Shown: piece by piece, positions 1-13,173 of the stretch
How positions within the stretch are numbered: the first letter of the stretch is position 1
Layout of the letters: each line of letters starts with the position of its first letter
Source of the DNA: Allacma fusca
Lineage: Eukaryota > Arthropoda > Collembola > Symphypleona > Sminthuridae
Direction of reading: 5' to 3'
Assembly (NCBI GenBank): GCA_947179485.1
Contig: OX359250.1
Coordinates: forward strand, 28,344,654 to 28,408,653
DNA length: 64,000 nt
Notes under the pieces: model-generated
Databases searched by the model: none
What the model was told of the DNA's origin: nothing
What the model saw: the letters and a program-made list of their open reading frames with translations, nothing else
Translations under genes and position numbers: made by a program

Positions 1-3000
1 ACTCCCTAAAATATTAATCACTTATAATTTCAGAATTTAAAAAGTGCAAGAATTGAAAATAATAATAAAGATAATATTACCCGCTATTTTTAACTGTCGT
101 AAATTCAAAAACTGATGCTTCCAAGGACTTGAGTAGAATTTCACTGTGAGTTCTTCAATAGAGCAATAATTTGTGTACAATCATAAAAGGGAATTGGTTG
201 GATTGGAACAAATCCCTGTCCGCAATTTTATAATGCGACCGTTCCCTGTCAATATTCCATCTCTAGCCAATGATTCAGTCTTATAACACTGAAACTGATA
301 CATTTCCAATTCCAATATATTCCACTGTTTTGCACTTCGCGTTTGCACATCATACAGAATAGAGACCCCAGTTTTAGCCTTGTAGCCTCAGGTAGCATCT
401 TGTATTACATGCTAAAGTCACAGCATAGCCTTTCATGTTATGTGCATACAATTAAGGGAGGACTAGTCATATGCTGTAACACTCGCTTGTGTGGAGCCTC
501 GGTTTAGGGATGCGACCCATCCATTGGACGATTGGACACACAAGAATATAAAAAATAAATATGTATAAATAATCCCGAAATATAAATCTCTGAGCAGCAG
601 TATGACAATCCACAAATCCCATTATGGAAAGCGCAAGCTTAACATCCCAATTTCTGTGCATATCAATTTGTATGTTTTTATGAGAGATTCATTTAATTTT
701 CGGAGGTCAAACTGTTGACCCACTGTCCTTCAAAAACAATAGATTTCTTACTTTTTACATAATTTGTCCCTAAAAAAAAATTCTAGGTTTAATTGGTTCG
801 GCAGTTATCGTGGCTACAGACACGCAGACAAGCAGGAATCATGACATCCAAAATAGGGACTTTCAGCTGCTCTTCCCCCTAAAAATAACAGTTAGGAGCT
901 CTCAAGAATGAGGTCATCCAAAATATGACAAAACGACGATATTATAGAAATGGAATGAAATAAATATGTATTAGAATTTGGATGTGAGTTGTCTATTAGG
1001 GGGAAAGAAAGCTGAATTTTATTGTTAAATATTGTTGACTACACTAAGAAATTACTGAAATATTGTGTCTAACACCATAGCTTGCGTATTGATTCTCATA
1101 TACTTATAGGCCCAAACGAACATCAGGCACGAGATATTCCCAAATGATAAATGAATTTTCCAAAATTACTAAACCATTCTTGAGACTACAATAGATCAAA
1201 TTTGCCATTGAATTATTATACATCCCAATTTCCCGGCATCCTCATCATACCCAGGGAAATCATGCTATTGACAGATTATTATGTGTGCATCTTTGCATTG
1301 AAGTTCTATAATAATAATTATTACAATAAGATATTATGATACATAAGGCCACTACGCATTACTGGGACAGTTACAAGTAGGATTTATACAGCCCTCGTCA
1401 GACTGACGATACTTGACTCTTGACTCGCAGTCCTCTGACTCATGTTTCGACCACTGACAGAAAAAAAATGAGTCTTAACATGAGCTTCACATCCTCATCT
1501 GTAACCTTAAGCTGATTGTGAGTCATGGAAAAAAATAATGTCATCATATATATAGTGACGCTATTCTGTACCTGCAACTAAGTCAGCGTACTTTTGCAGT
1601 GATGGGATATTACCATAAGTATAGAAATAGGAACAGGTTTTGCATGCAGTCTCGTCTCATCAATACTTGTTGAGATACGTGAGTTTTACATTCCCCGTAC
1701 TAATTCTACTTTTACATCTTCCGTGTAGGTTGCATGCTCTATTTTAATGATTAAATCAAACAATCACATCTGGTCATGCAGAACTTCATTAGAGGGTCAG
1801 GGATTGATGTCCCTTGCTATTTTATCCCTTCAGTTTGACCAAATGACTCCAATGTACACACACATTACTCGGAAAATACTGTCATAAGATCTCTTCTTCC
1901 AAATTGCAATGAGTACAAGTTTTTGCGTAGACTCTAATCACAATTGAAGTTAATAGCTATAAGACAGGGGCGTTAAATGGGTCCTCCCTCTGCCTTCGAT
2001 TGAGAGGAGGAATTGAGGAAAGTGAGGATTTTTAATTGACAGAAGAGGGCACTACGATCGTCGGGAACCTTCCTAGAACTCTCCTTGTAATTCTCTTGAT
2101 TTCATATCGGCCATCGTCAATATTGACACCCACCACTTGTCCTTGTACAGTCAGGTCTCTCTCTCACGGATGGACAATTATTTATGCACTCTATAAATCC
2201 TGCCCCTGTAATAATTATACCCGCATATACTATCAAATATCCCTGCGGTTTGGCTCTTTTACCGCTCACAATCAGCTCACAACAAATATGACAAGAGACA
2301 ATTAAGATACCAAATCATTGTAATTAAAACAGTTGGCGTCATCCCTTTCAAATGGAACTTGACTCTTGTCTCTCCAAACGTTTCAAACTTTTTCCTTATT
2401 ATTTTATGTATTTTTTTTTTAATATTATTTTATCTGTCATCAAACTACATCTTCATTACAGTAGGAGTAATCCTAAAAGCTTTAAAAAATGTTGAGTCAT
2501 ATTAATTACGATTATTAAATCCTAATTTAAAAATTCCTTTGCTAATAAGTTATTACATCCATAATGAACTATTAATGTGACTGAATCACTCATGAGTCAA
2601 AACAGTTATAGTGTTTCAAGGACTAATGGATTGCATTGTGACAGTTTAATTGACCATCGTCTTCTTTGTCCATTGATAACTGTATTTAAAATTTAACTGT
2701 CTGTCCATAAATTATCCTCATATAATCCAATCCCGAGCGGCTTGCTCTTCAAAGAGTTGCAATGTCAAGGGACTTTATAGCTTATTTCCAAAAAAAAAAG
2801 CTCCGGGAAAAACTTAATATCGAAAGAAATGATCCACCATAATAGGATACTACACACACACACACACACACTGTATAGTTTAATTAAAATAATCCTAGAT
2901 AAGTTCACAGAATAATTATTAGGGAAACCAATGAAAAGTAATTTTTTGTAGCTTTTGTACACACGTGGTATCTAAAAGGTCAGGATGTATTTACAATTTA

Positions 3001-5594
3001 ATTTTGACTCCCTGGACTTTTAAACTCATTGGTTTTATTATGGATCAGTGTCACACATGAGAAAGTCGCCCTTGTGTCTCTGAAAAATATTGGCTAGTAA
3101 GTCACAAGAAATTCATTTGTATGCAAATGTGGAGAGCAGCGTGTGTGAGGAAATACTTGGCTCAAGAATTGGATTTACAAATATCAATCGTTATTTATTC
3201 TACTCTCCTCATAATGAATTAGTTAAGTGTGAATGGAATGGAAATACATACGTTCACAAACGCAGATGATTATTATTGTGTCATCCAGGATTACTCATAG
3301 TCAGGAACTCAGGACTGGGCCCCGACAAGAAAAACTTGTTCAAATCTAAATATTGAAAGCGTGCATTACTAATTATACAGAGTATTACAGAGTGAGGTAA
3401 TTTAGAATGAAAGAATTTAGGATGAGTTATCACCTTCGTCAGAAATCTTAGAGATGCTAAAAAAAAGCTGGGTGTAAATCTTCAAGAAATATACATACAT
3501 AGGTTTGGGGTGAGACATCCAAAGTGAGTATTACCTTCTAATTACAATGTTGATTATAAAATTGCATGTTCATGCCGATCCTTCCCTGGAGTATTTAGAG
3601 GTGGGTATTATTTGTGATTGGATAACTTCCAGCATTGGGTCCTGCCTCATAGTTCCACATTTTATTTTGTATATACGGTATAAGTTTATAGTAAATAGTA
3701 AATACATGTAAAAGGCTTATTTCGTCGTCGTGACTCAGATCGGGAAATAGTGTGAAGTTCTGGGGGCTCTGTGAGTCTGTCTGAAATATGACGTGTGTTT
3801 GGTAAGTCACCACAAACCCGTCGGAATTCTAAGGATATTTGGTGAGTTCTCCCAATGGATATTTAACCATCAATGGAAATGGGATTGTGGGATGGGAGAA
3901 TGTCTCCTTTCAAAAGCTTAATATGTCAATTTCTCCTCACTATATATCCAATGAACCTAATAATTAATGCATGAATTCAAACAAGAACCATTTATCCTCC
4001 TGCCCATGGAATATACTTCAAGGTAAAAACAATAATTACTTTGAATTCCAGGAGGAAGTCAGTCTTGACTTCCCCTCAATTTCGAATTAATAACAAGTCA
4101 ATGATTACGTCTAACCCCACACTCCCACCACAACATGCACCTAATGTACGACACACTTTTCCAGGAATATGTCCCAACAAAATAACCCAGGAAGGCACAA
4201 TCCAATAAAAAAGATAATATTTTGTTTTTATTTATTTTTTAAACATAAAAAATTTAAGCTCAGAAGGAATTCCTCCATGAAAGACTCATGCCCTGTTTGT
4301 TCACAACATTTTAATAATAAAAAGAATTAAACGTAGATATAATTTTTATTTCCCTTGATGTCACGTCACGTTCAGTTCAATTTCCTCCACGAAAACAATT
4401 ATTCCAGGGGTTATTGACCAAATTACATAATAACAACGACATATTTATGCAGGACAGGATTCCAACAAAAATATAATATCAAGCTTTTATTTCAACGCTC
4501 AAGTGCGGCATAATAACAAACCCTAAAAAAAATTAAATATTCTCCAGCATCAACAACCTCATTAGGTCCAAGCACCCCATAAAATAATATCTAAAAAGGC
4601 TACTACTGTATGCTACTCCTATAAAATCTCCAATAAAAACCACATATAGTCAAATCAACAAAGCCTCCTATAAATGTAAGGAACGCCCTAAAACTATTTT
4701 TTTCCCAGAGTCCGTAAAGAATAAAATATTACAAATTGGAAGGGCTCCACACACAAGTGCGGATAAAAACATTCTCAAGTATTTCTCTTATACTAAAGTT
4801 CCAATCATCCATCAATTTCCTTTTTATTGTCTGATAATTTTAATGTCATAATTTTATAAACACACATTGTATATGTACTTCCCAACTGCCAACCAATTTC
4901 ATGCCCTCGCATATTTTTCAAGAGCTTCCAGCCGTTCCAGCACCCACGGCCACAACTCTTTCCCTTTCCAGCCATATACACAGCCAAACTCACGCTATTT
5001 CACGGATATCTGATATCACACTTACAGTAGACCTTCCCTATAACGTCCTCAGCTCAACCCGTCATCATACATAAATGTTACATTCTAGAAATAATTTTTT
5101 TTAAAATGGAGGGTTAAAAAAACGGGTCGTCCCGGGAGGCTCTATATTCCCGCTAGTACTTACATCCAAACGTCCCTGTATTTTTATGTAGATTTTTTGT
5201 CTATGTGAAAAACACGAAATGCCCAGCACTTCCCACATGGTCTTTCTTGGAATATGACACGAAAAAAAGCCAGTCGCATCATATGCCATGCCATGCTAGT
5301 ATATATGGCAAGGAGTTACAGGAATGGCTTTGTAATATTGGGTCGAAAAATAATGGTTAAAAATGGCTGCTATGACTCTTTTGCCCCTTGTATTATCATC
5401 AGAATATGAGAAGGTCCATGTGTGTTTACATAAATGCAGGTTTCACTTTTTTTTTCTCCTCATTTATTATGGCTTATGTATATCCTATAGTTAACTCATG
5501 TGTAGTCATACTGTAGTCGGGTGCTCTCACTGCTCTCCATTAAAAAAAAGAAGGAATAGAGGAGTACTCGTATTACCCCCTGGACTATGTATTA
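1..5594. other. no gene recognised
   Basis: Open frames here are short, AT-rich and show no protein family I recognise. A (CA)10 tract lies at 2852-2871. The stretch reads as intergenic sequence. A motif at about 5025 (CAGTAGACC followed by CCTATAACG) resembles pogo-type element ends, but I could not find a matching inverted end. Confidence 0.5.
2852..2871. repeat. (CA)n microsatellite
   Basis: About ten uninterrupted CA units in AT-rich intergenic sequence. Confidence 0.9.
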
Positions 5595-5652
5595 AAGGTA
5601 AGTACATACTCTAGGGACTAATACAAGGTAAGTACATACTCTCGGGACTAAG
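5595..5652. repeat. 28-bp direct repeat, two copies plus a partial third
   Basis: Two near-identical units begin AAGGTAAGTACATACTCT and differ at one base inside (CTAGGG versus CTCGGG). A shortened third unit follows at about 5653. Each unit contains AGGTAAGTA, a perfect 5' splice-site consensus, about 550 bp upstream of the thioredoxin start codon. Confidence 0.8.
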
Positions 5653-6212
5653 AGGTAAGTAAGTACATATTGGAGTTGAACGTGAGCTCTGAGCTGTGTG
5701 TTAAATTACGTTTATAATACTAGTATGAGTATACGTAGCATATAATAAACATTCATTGCCACTGCTATTGCCAGTGCCAGCAGAGGACTGAGCGAGCACG
5801 AGCACTACTCACTCACTACATGCAGTGTGCTGTGCTGAGTAGAGCGCTATTGAAGAATGGTGCTGGTGCTGCTACATACTTATATGGAATGACTCGCATA
5901 TATAGCAACAACCTTGATGAAGTGTATTACACACACACACGTTGTATATAGGGATGAGGCATGAAGCTCTGGCTCTACTAAAGCTCTACGTCCTCTGTTT
6001 GCTGTGAAAGTTGACCCGTGCTGCTACTTCTCATTCCTTCTCTGATCCTCATCCAGTTGAGAGAGTTTTCCAAACTGGTTGCCTTCCTGAAACGAATTTG
6101 CTGTAAATTTTGTCACCGTAAAAGGCCGGCAAAACTCATCGACAGCCAGAGAGTCTTCAAGGGACACATCAACGCTTACGACGTCACTGGGAAAGTTAAG
6201 GAAGAGTCCGAA

Positions 6213-7664
6213 ATGACTTTAATTCATTCTGTCCGGGATAAGGTAAAATTTATTTTATAGACATTTATAATAACTTACAAAAACTAAAGTATTTTTAAAT
6301 TAGGTAGTGTGTGATATTTATTGTTTTTAATTTTAGGTATGTAGGAAGAGAGTGTTCGGATTTCCAAAAGGATTTTAGCCGTTATGACATTTTAAGGAGA
6401 GGTTATTTTTTTTTAGACTGCCGCCAAAACCGGCGAGTTTTAAGAATATAAGCGAGAGGCTGAGGATGGGAAGATTTTAGGATGATGGGAAGAAATATAG
6501 GGTTGATTGTAATTTTGGGGATGGTTGGGGAGGAGGGAGATGGATAATTAACGGGCCTTTGGGGTTGGGTGCTTTTGTGGGGATGTGTGATTAGTGATGC
6601 TGGTGACCTTGGTGGTTGATTAATTCGTAGATAACGGGATTGTATGGGGTCAGTGGGGATTATTGTTTTATTGGGAGGATTTGTGAGGAGGGATTGTGAT
6701 GAGGATGGAGTGGATGGGGAATGGGTGTAGGATTTTGTTTTGGGAGAGTCCGTCCGACACGGTGGTATTGGGAGAGAAAAATTAGGTTTTCAGTCAAAGT
6801 AGGACATGTTGTATGGATTAAATGATATTGAACAATTTTTTGCGTGTAGATGATAACACCTTTGTTATTTTACGCATGCTCTGAGTTTCAGGGTAAGTTT
6901 TGACCTAGCAAACCCAACTGTCATCATCACTTTTTTCGAGATGGGCTTTTAATCCGGGAAATTGATCTGGCTGTAAAGAACGGATCGATTCATGCTTTGT
7001 AGTCGTTTCTGTGTTGGGGGTTTTTTTTTGCTGTATGCGAAGTGGAAAATGTTTTATGAAGAGGAGACAGTGAGCAAATTCAAGCACCGGTTGGGTCCGG
7101 TAGTGTAGGGTTTTTAGGCTGGTGTATCGGTAATTGGTACGGATAGGATCCTTTTGGAGTATGGGTGTATTTAATGGTGATTGTATTTTGATCGGTTGTA
7201 GCTGTAAGTGGGATTAGTTACGGGTGGATTTGGTAAGTAATTGAGTTGTTGTTGTTTGTTTTAGGATGACTTCGACAATCAGTTGAAGGAAGCGGGAACC
7301 AAACTGATTGTTGTGGATTTCTATGCAACCTGGTGCGGCCCATGCAAAATCATTGCACCTAAATTGGAAGAAATGGCCCAACAATTTACGGATGTGATAT
7401 TCCTTAAAGTTGATGTCGACGAGTGTGAAGAGGTTGCTTCTTCTTACAACATCACCTGCATGCCTACTTTCATGTTTTTCAAGAAAGGCGAGAAGGTATG
7501 GAGATGCTTGCGGTTGTGATTCCGCTTTTGAACTTAATATATCAATGGAGTATTGGTAAAATGATTCGAATGATAAAATTTATGTTGTTGTGGTATCAAA
7601 GGTGGATGACTTTTCCGGCGCCAATGCGGACAAAATTAGGGATTACATTCTGAAGCACAAATGA
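6213..7664 (+). CDS. Thioredoxin (cytosolic type)
   Basis: Dithiol-disulfide oxidoreductase that reduces protein disulfides and is recycled by thioredoxin reductase. Three exons are supported: 6213-6242, 7265-7495 and 7602-7664, all joined in phase 0, giving 107 residues, the usual length of cytosolic animal thioredoxins (about 105). The active site WCGPCK has cysteines at residues 34 and 37. DFYATW precedes it, and the CMPTF stretch carries the cis-proline. There is no signal or transit peptide if translation starts at ATG 6213 (MTLIHSVRDK), which matches the family N-terminus. The frame stays open upstream of this ATG to about 6018, but that stretch has no upstream ATG start and is more likely 5' leader. 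Intron 1 (6243-7264) is strongly G-rich and C-poor. A poly(A) signal lies at 7939. Identification is secure; the exact paralog is not. Confidence 0.95.
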
Positions 7665-7938
7665 ACTCCAACATTTACAATTAATCAACATCAACTATTA
7701 TCGAAGCCTAGAATAGCTGGACGTATTCTTTCACATTAAATTTGTTCGCTTTGTACTATTACTACGTATAGTTCCGATTTGTCCTAATGCTAGGTACGGA
7801 GATGTGGCTTTAACTATAATGCCAAATCATGTAAAATTGACTTGGATGTCTAATATTTTCTTTATATTCTGAGAAGCTAAATTTCCTTGTGATTTCAAAT
7901 TGTTCGAAATTATTTCTCACTGTTCAACAGGCTTCTGA

Positions 7939-7944
7939 AATAAA
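7939..7944 (+). other. AATAAA poly(A) signal for thioredoxin
   Basis: First AATAAA downstream of the thioredoxin stop, about 275 nt away, on the coding strand. Confidence 0.5.
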
Positions 7945-9750
7945 TACAAATTGCTGAATGCTTTAGGAAAATTTTGTATGATTCGATGGATTCCCCGTGA
8001 AATACTTTATTTCCACGTTTCATGAGAAACTTTCTGTGACAAGCTTGTAAGCTGTTGCTATTTTCCTGGTACTTTTTATTACTCACCAGTTCTCACGCAA
8101 CATTTGCTCTACTCCTCAGTGATAGTAGGTTAGTCGTAATTATGTTGATATAGATACCTAAGAAAGTTTTTATACATGTATGTAAATACACATGCGAGGA
8201 ATGCTTTTATCCAATTAACTGTTGCTGTACTCAAAGTAGGTTGTATGATTAGAGGATGTAGTTCTTATGTATGACTTATGGATTTTGAAATTCAGTTTAT
8301 GATGCATGAATTAATGAGAACTCTACAAGTATGTAAATACATTAAGCATTTACAATGTATGACTCTGTAATACGAATACGAATGTCTCTTTTATAGTCAG
8401 GATGCACTTACATATATACTAAGATTATTAGTATCTCAATTATTTTGTATCTATAAGAAAAATAATAGCGTTCATAGCCCTCAGGCAGACATCGTAGGCT
8501 ATACTTCTATTGTACAAGGCTAATTATATACTCGGGAAAATAACCTTACTGCAATCTAAAAAACACTTCTTTTGCATGAAAGTGTCTTGGCGTGCTTACG
8601 TAAAAATTATTCTTTTCCCGTAAACTCTTATGTACACCCATCCGACCATGCTAAACATTTTGGGCTTTTAATGGCGTTTACTTACATTATATTACATGGA
8701 CTGATTGTGAGTAGAATTCAAGTACGAAAAAATATTTTGCGATGGCTAGCTCCACTTACTGACTATGTATTGAAAATGTGAAAGCGTGCTTACATGCAAT
8801 CTGATTGCGAGTGATCATAGATGACTGGAGTTTTTTATCCAGACCTTATGTGCGCTTTTAAAGCCAAGTAACATAATTATAAGGAGCGTATCACAATGTC
8901 ACCGTGCTAGTAACACGAACTTTCCCCCTTTTCCTTTTAAGTATGGATTTTTAATTTCAGCATAGAATGTTCTGCCATCGCCTGTTTTGATAAGACACTT
9001 TAGAACATATATAGCAACATGAACAATAATAAATAATATAACAATAATGAATGTAAGAATAGACCTTTCAGAAAGAGTGAGTTGTGCTCCTACCATGGAA
9101 GTAATTATGTTTATGATGTTATTCTTTCCTAGAAATATCATTGTCTCATGCATTTATTATTATTGTACTAATTCATACAACTCCCAAGGTATACTTATAT
9201 CCACCGAGTTTGATTACTCATAACATACTCTTTATAAAATGACCCATTACATACAAGGGAATAGCAATTATTATTGTTCCTTGTTAGGTACTTACTGAAG
9301 ATCGTCAATGTCCACTGATTTTATTACTGTCACGTTTAAGTCAGTAGATTACATGTAGGTATTTACTTTTAACCGTGCCTAGCCTAATACCATAAACGCG
9401 AAGCACTACTACGAAGATGCTTTAAGACTATATCACATTATTATACTCTCTAAGTAAATTCCTTAAATACGGTAACCTCCAGCAGCTTCAAAGTCACTGG
9501 GTAATGATTAGATATCTTGACGAAATCCGTTCCACTAAAGACAGAAGGCAAGAAGTTGTCGAAGCCCCAACAATTAAATCAAATCTTTATGAAAGAAGAA
9601 ATAATGAATAATTTTGAATTTTACAATTTAACAACGTCTAGACTGAATCAAATCTATATTAAAGACGAATAGGAAGTAACAATAAGCAAACATACAGTAC
9701 CAATGGTTAGGGGTCATAATTACAAAAACTGTTTCTAAATTTTGATGAAA
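7945..9750. other. intergenic stretch between convergent genes
   Basis: Lies between the 3' ends of the thioredoxin gene (+) and the FRRS1-like gene (-). It probably holds the latter's 3' UTR. No family is recognised apart from the weak hydrophobic frame at 8899-9153. Confidence 0.5.
8899..9153 (-). CDS. possible small membrane protein (hypothetical)
   Basis: An 84-codon frame begins with ATG at 9153. It contains one convincing membrane segment (ILTFIIVILFIIVHVAIYVL) flanked by polar sequence, and ends KGGKFVLLAR. I do not recognise it. It sits just downstream of the FRRS1-like gene on the same strand and could be an unspliced 3' UTR frame, a separate small gene or chance. Support is weak because the region is AT-rich and I see no clear splice context. 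Confidence 0.15.
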   Translation of the reverse strand: MHETMIFLGKNNIINIITSMVGAQLTLSERSILTFIIVILFIIVHVAIYVLKCLIKTGDGRTFYAEIKNPYLKGKGGKFVLLAR

Positions 9751-12700
9751 TCAAATATAACAAGTATGTATACGGCAGTCACAATCTTCGGTGCTAGTAA
9801 TTATAGCAGCAATCATTCCACCAGCAAGAAGAACGGACCCGAAAAAGTAAACAAACCAAATTGCCAAGCGTTTGCCGTATCCCTAAGCACAATAATCAGG
9901 TATTTATAAAAATTGTAAACCCCCAAATTCCTGGGGTGTTCATCAAACAATTTACAATAAACGGAAAATATTTTTAAATTGTTATTATTTGTTCCAGTTT
10001 CCAGTACCGGCGTGCTGGCAAAAGTAACGTTCTGCATGGGCAATGGCGAGAATCCCCGTTTTGACATTCTACCCAGCATGCTGTCTATCCAGCGGAAGTG
10101 GAACTGCGAATTATTTCCGAAAGTTTACAAGATAATATTGCATCTATTACTGTTATTATTAAATGCTCTGGACTACGCCCACACAATCAGCTTACTTAGG
10201 AAACCTAAATTGTAAACACCTGTATCTGCAATGCAGTTCTTAAAAACAAAGGTGTACTTGAAGAAATGTCGTGATTAATGGAAAAAAACCCTATTTCAAA
10301 ATTTTTCTAAGCATGCTCCCTATAATGAACTCATTGCAGATACAGAGCCCAAAAATATCACTGAAAAAGGTAATCATATTAAATACTCTTGGTACTCATT
10401 ACCGCCATTATAATGTGACACAGAATGGTCCAAATCAACCAAACAATCACGAGAATCGGAATACAGCATGGAACATGAGTATCCGAAATGTTCGAGCTCT
10501 GCAACAAATTCGCAAATCCTAAAAAGACTGCACAAGTCCCTATGATCCAATGACCAATACTGAAAATCCTCCGACTCCATTCGTCAATTGGACGAACCCA
10601 TCCAGAAAAAATCTGAACTAAAAACAAAATACAGGCCCCACCACCTATTTTCATATGACCCTGGACTTCAGGGGCATCATTCCAACGTTTCCTCTTCTGG
10701 AAAGTCACGTACAGAATGCTCCCAATAGCAACTACTAGGCAAAAGAACCCCACAACCATTACCGATACATGGAGCTGAAATTGATGAAGTAGTATCCAAA
10801 TGTGTAATCTGCTTAATAATGCTGATAATATTCGAGATTTATTAAATTACCGTAAAGTAAATCCTCCGCCCCAGAATCAGTCGATTGGTCCAACTCTCCT
10901 TAAAGTAGCGTGCCAAAAATATGGCATTAGGGACCAAAACTATCCAGACAACAACCATTACTGAACTATGGATTTGTACGTATTGAATCAGGCTGCGAGG
11001 TTCCTACAAAATTTATTTTACACTCAACAAATTCTGCCTTGGAATAATAATTCATTACACAGACTCAACTACCTTGCTTTTTCCAATACCCACGCTCTCA
11101 AATCCCATCCTTACCTTTATAGTATTCAAAGCTATTTTATTTTTCGATATAAATGTCCGATCATGCTTTCCAATGTTGGCTGAAAAGTTCATCAAAATTT
11201 TTAAAGATTCAGCAAAGACTGAGTACGAGGAGTTCCATCAAGAATCATGAGTACAAAACGGGGATGTCATACTTTCAGTTAAGTTTGTTCCGCTGGCGTG
11301 GAAAATATAATAAGACTGGAAAACTAGGTCAAATCGGTTTTCATTGAAGATGAACTTATCTCGGAGGAAAAATTCGCATTTGAATAACCCATTCTCCTGA
11401 TCAATTAACAAGCTGCAGCTGGTGATAAGCATAGAATTCGGGTTGCATTCCAAACCCTGAAATGGAATTTTTGCCCAATTTTCTTTCTCTCCAATTTGAA
11501 TAGATATACATTTCCATAATTTTATGCATATAATTATTACAGAGCAAGATACACAATGATTAACATTTCTGTACTTACATCGATTCTTTTGTTAGTTTTC
11601 TGAGGATAGTTCCACGACAAATACACATTACTTCGACCGGTTTCTGCAACGGCACATTCCACAACCATGTCATCGCCCTACGATTTATACGATTATACGA
11701 TTTATCAAATAATCTGCCTTTGTTGGATTTTCGTAGTCATTCCTGGAATAAATACAATTTAATTCCAAACTCCCGCATGTAGCTGTCTTACAATTAACTG
11801 ATGTTCATAATTTATCCATTTTCATATCATCTCACCATTTGATCATCAAGTGACAATCCAACAGCAGTGTACCCGTAGGAGACATTTGAATGCAACTTCG
11901 AAAAAATTTGAATATGGATGGCGTCCAGTGTCGAGGCTTTTGCTGTTCGGAATGTGATAATTGTTTCACAGGATCTGCTTTGAATGCATTTAGCAGCATT
12001 CCCGACACAGCCGTAGTTCTTGAAACATTTTGAGTACAAATTATTTTTCAAAACTGAAAATAATTCAGTGCGCTGAAAGGGCTGGTTAAATACTTCGGCG
12101 TACAAACTTGGGTCCATGTAACTTTTTCCGCTTCTTTGAATCTGTCGAATGTGGTAGGAACCCAGCTCCAAAGGAGCGCAATGTATTTCAAACTGATCCA
12201 GCTCTGTCAGATCTTCCGGTTTTACAGAATTACGTCTAGACCGTGAGGCTATTTTTAATTTGATCCTCCGTTCCGCCATCTGGTCCTCCCCTTCAGGAGG
12301 GATCACGGAAACAGTTTCGGACTCTATGTTCGTGTAGAAGGTTTTGTCGTTTGTATTAACTGCTAGAAAGCTAAAAGAAATATTTTTAATTAATTGACTA
12401 CTAAATACTCCAAATCTTAGAGCCCTATTGGTTTTTGTAGAAGAGCTTACTAAAACTGGACGAATTCATAGCTTCTGACCACTTCTTGACTTATGGGACT
12501 CCAGTAAATGTCCGTACTGTCCACGGTCATGTCTTTCTCCAAGTAAAACATCTGGGTGCCCTGGAAAAATAGAAGAAAAAATCAGACTGACGAACTCTAT
12601 ATGAAAAAACTCTATATGAAAAAAAAATAAGTTAGTAGAAAGATAATTTGACATTTTATTTGCACGAATTTTTACTTTAAAATAATCCGACCGGGCCTCA

Positions 12701-13113
12701 CAATTGGGATTAAAACGTTTTGTAGAGGGCCTCGCAGGGGCACAGGCCTTGTTTTTTGCCATAAACTTGGTAAAGTATTTCCCCACGGGCTGGAGATATT
12801 CACTGAGGGCGAGACCGATCAGATAATTATGTTTAATATGTGAAGAGTGCACGACTATCGCCAGACCCAACGGGAACTTGTACTGGACGCCGTTCTTTAT
12901 AAGACTGTAACCTTTGACCTCCACATTGAAATCACCAGGCCTGGCCTCTACTTCCTTGTACGCACTGTCGTTCATTTCCAGGAAGGGCAGGGTTTTTACA
13001 CAAATGAGTCCCGTTTGAAAAATTAGGTTTTTCACGGAGGGTGAATACGTACCAATGGCAGAAAGAATTTGGAGAATTATTGCGAAAGTTGCAAAAGTGC
13101 CGTTAGATTTCAT
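9751..13113 (-). CDS. FRRS1-like protein: DOMON + cytochrome b561 domains
   Basis: Probable transmembrane ferric/electron-transfer reductase of the FRRS1 (stromal cell-derived receptor 2) type. Ten exons in coding order: 13113-12676, 12560-12451, 12370-11836, 11677-11579, 11456-11273, 11179-11115, 11003-10851, 10774-10403, 10103-10008 and 9882-9751. All phases agree, giving about 727 residues. Residues 1-22 form a signal peptide. Next comes a cysteine-containing luminal region in the reeler position, with weak similarity. The DOMON domain follows (GYTAVGLSLDDQMGDDMVVEC, a run broken by an intron). The b561 core has its heme-ligand histidines in IHSSVMVV, VLHVSVMV, QGHMKIGG and SIGHWIIG. The last helix comes from exon 10 (LAIWFVYFFGSVLLAGGM). 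Exons 9-10 are less certain: reading through exon 8 gives a stop at 10379 and a shorter protein. A TATA box lies 5' of the gene. Confidence 0.85.
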
Positions 13114-13163
13114 CGCGGTATTTCAGTTGACAAATCATTAAATTCTCAACATCAGATCATGCA

Positions 13164-13172
13164 CTTTTATAG
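13164..13172 (-). promoter_or_regulatory. TATA box of the FRRS1-like gene
   Basis: On the minus strand the sequence reads CTATAAAAG, about 50 bp upstream of the ATG at 13113. This would place transcription start near 13135-13140 and give a very short 5' leader. It is a consensus match only. Confidence 0.5.
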
Positions 13173-13173
13173 A

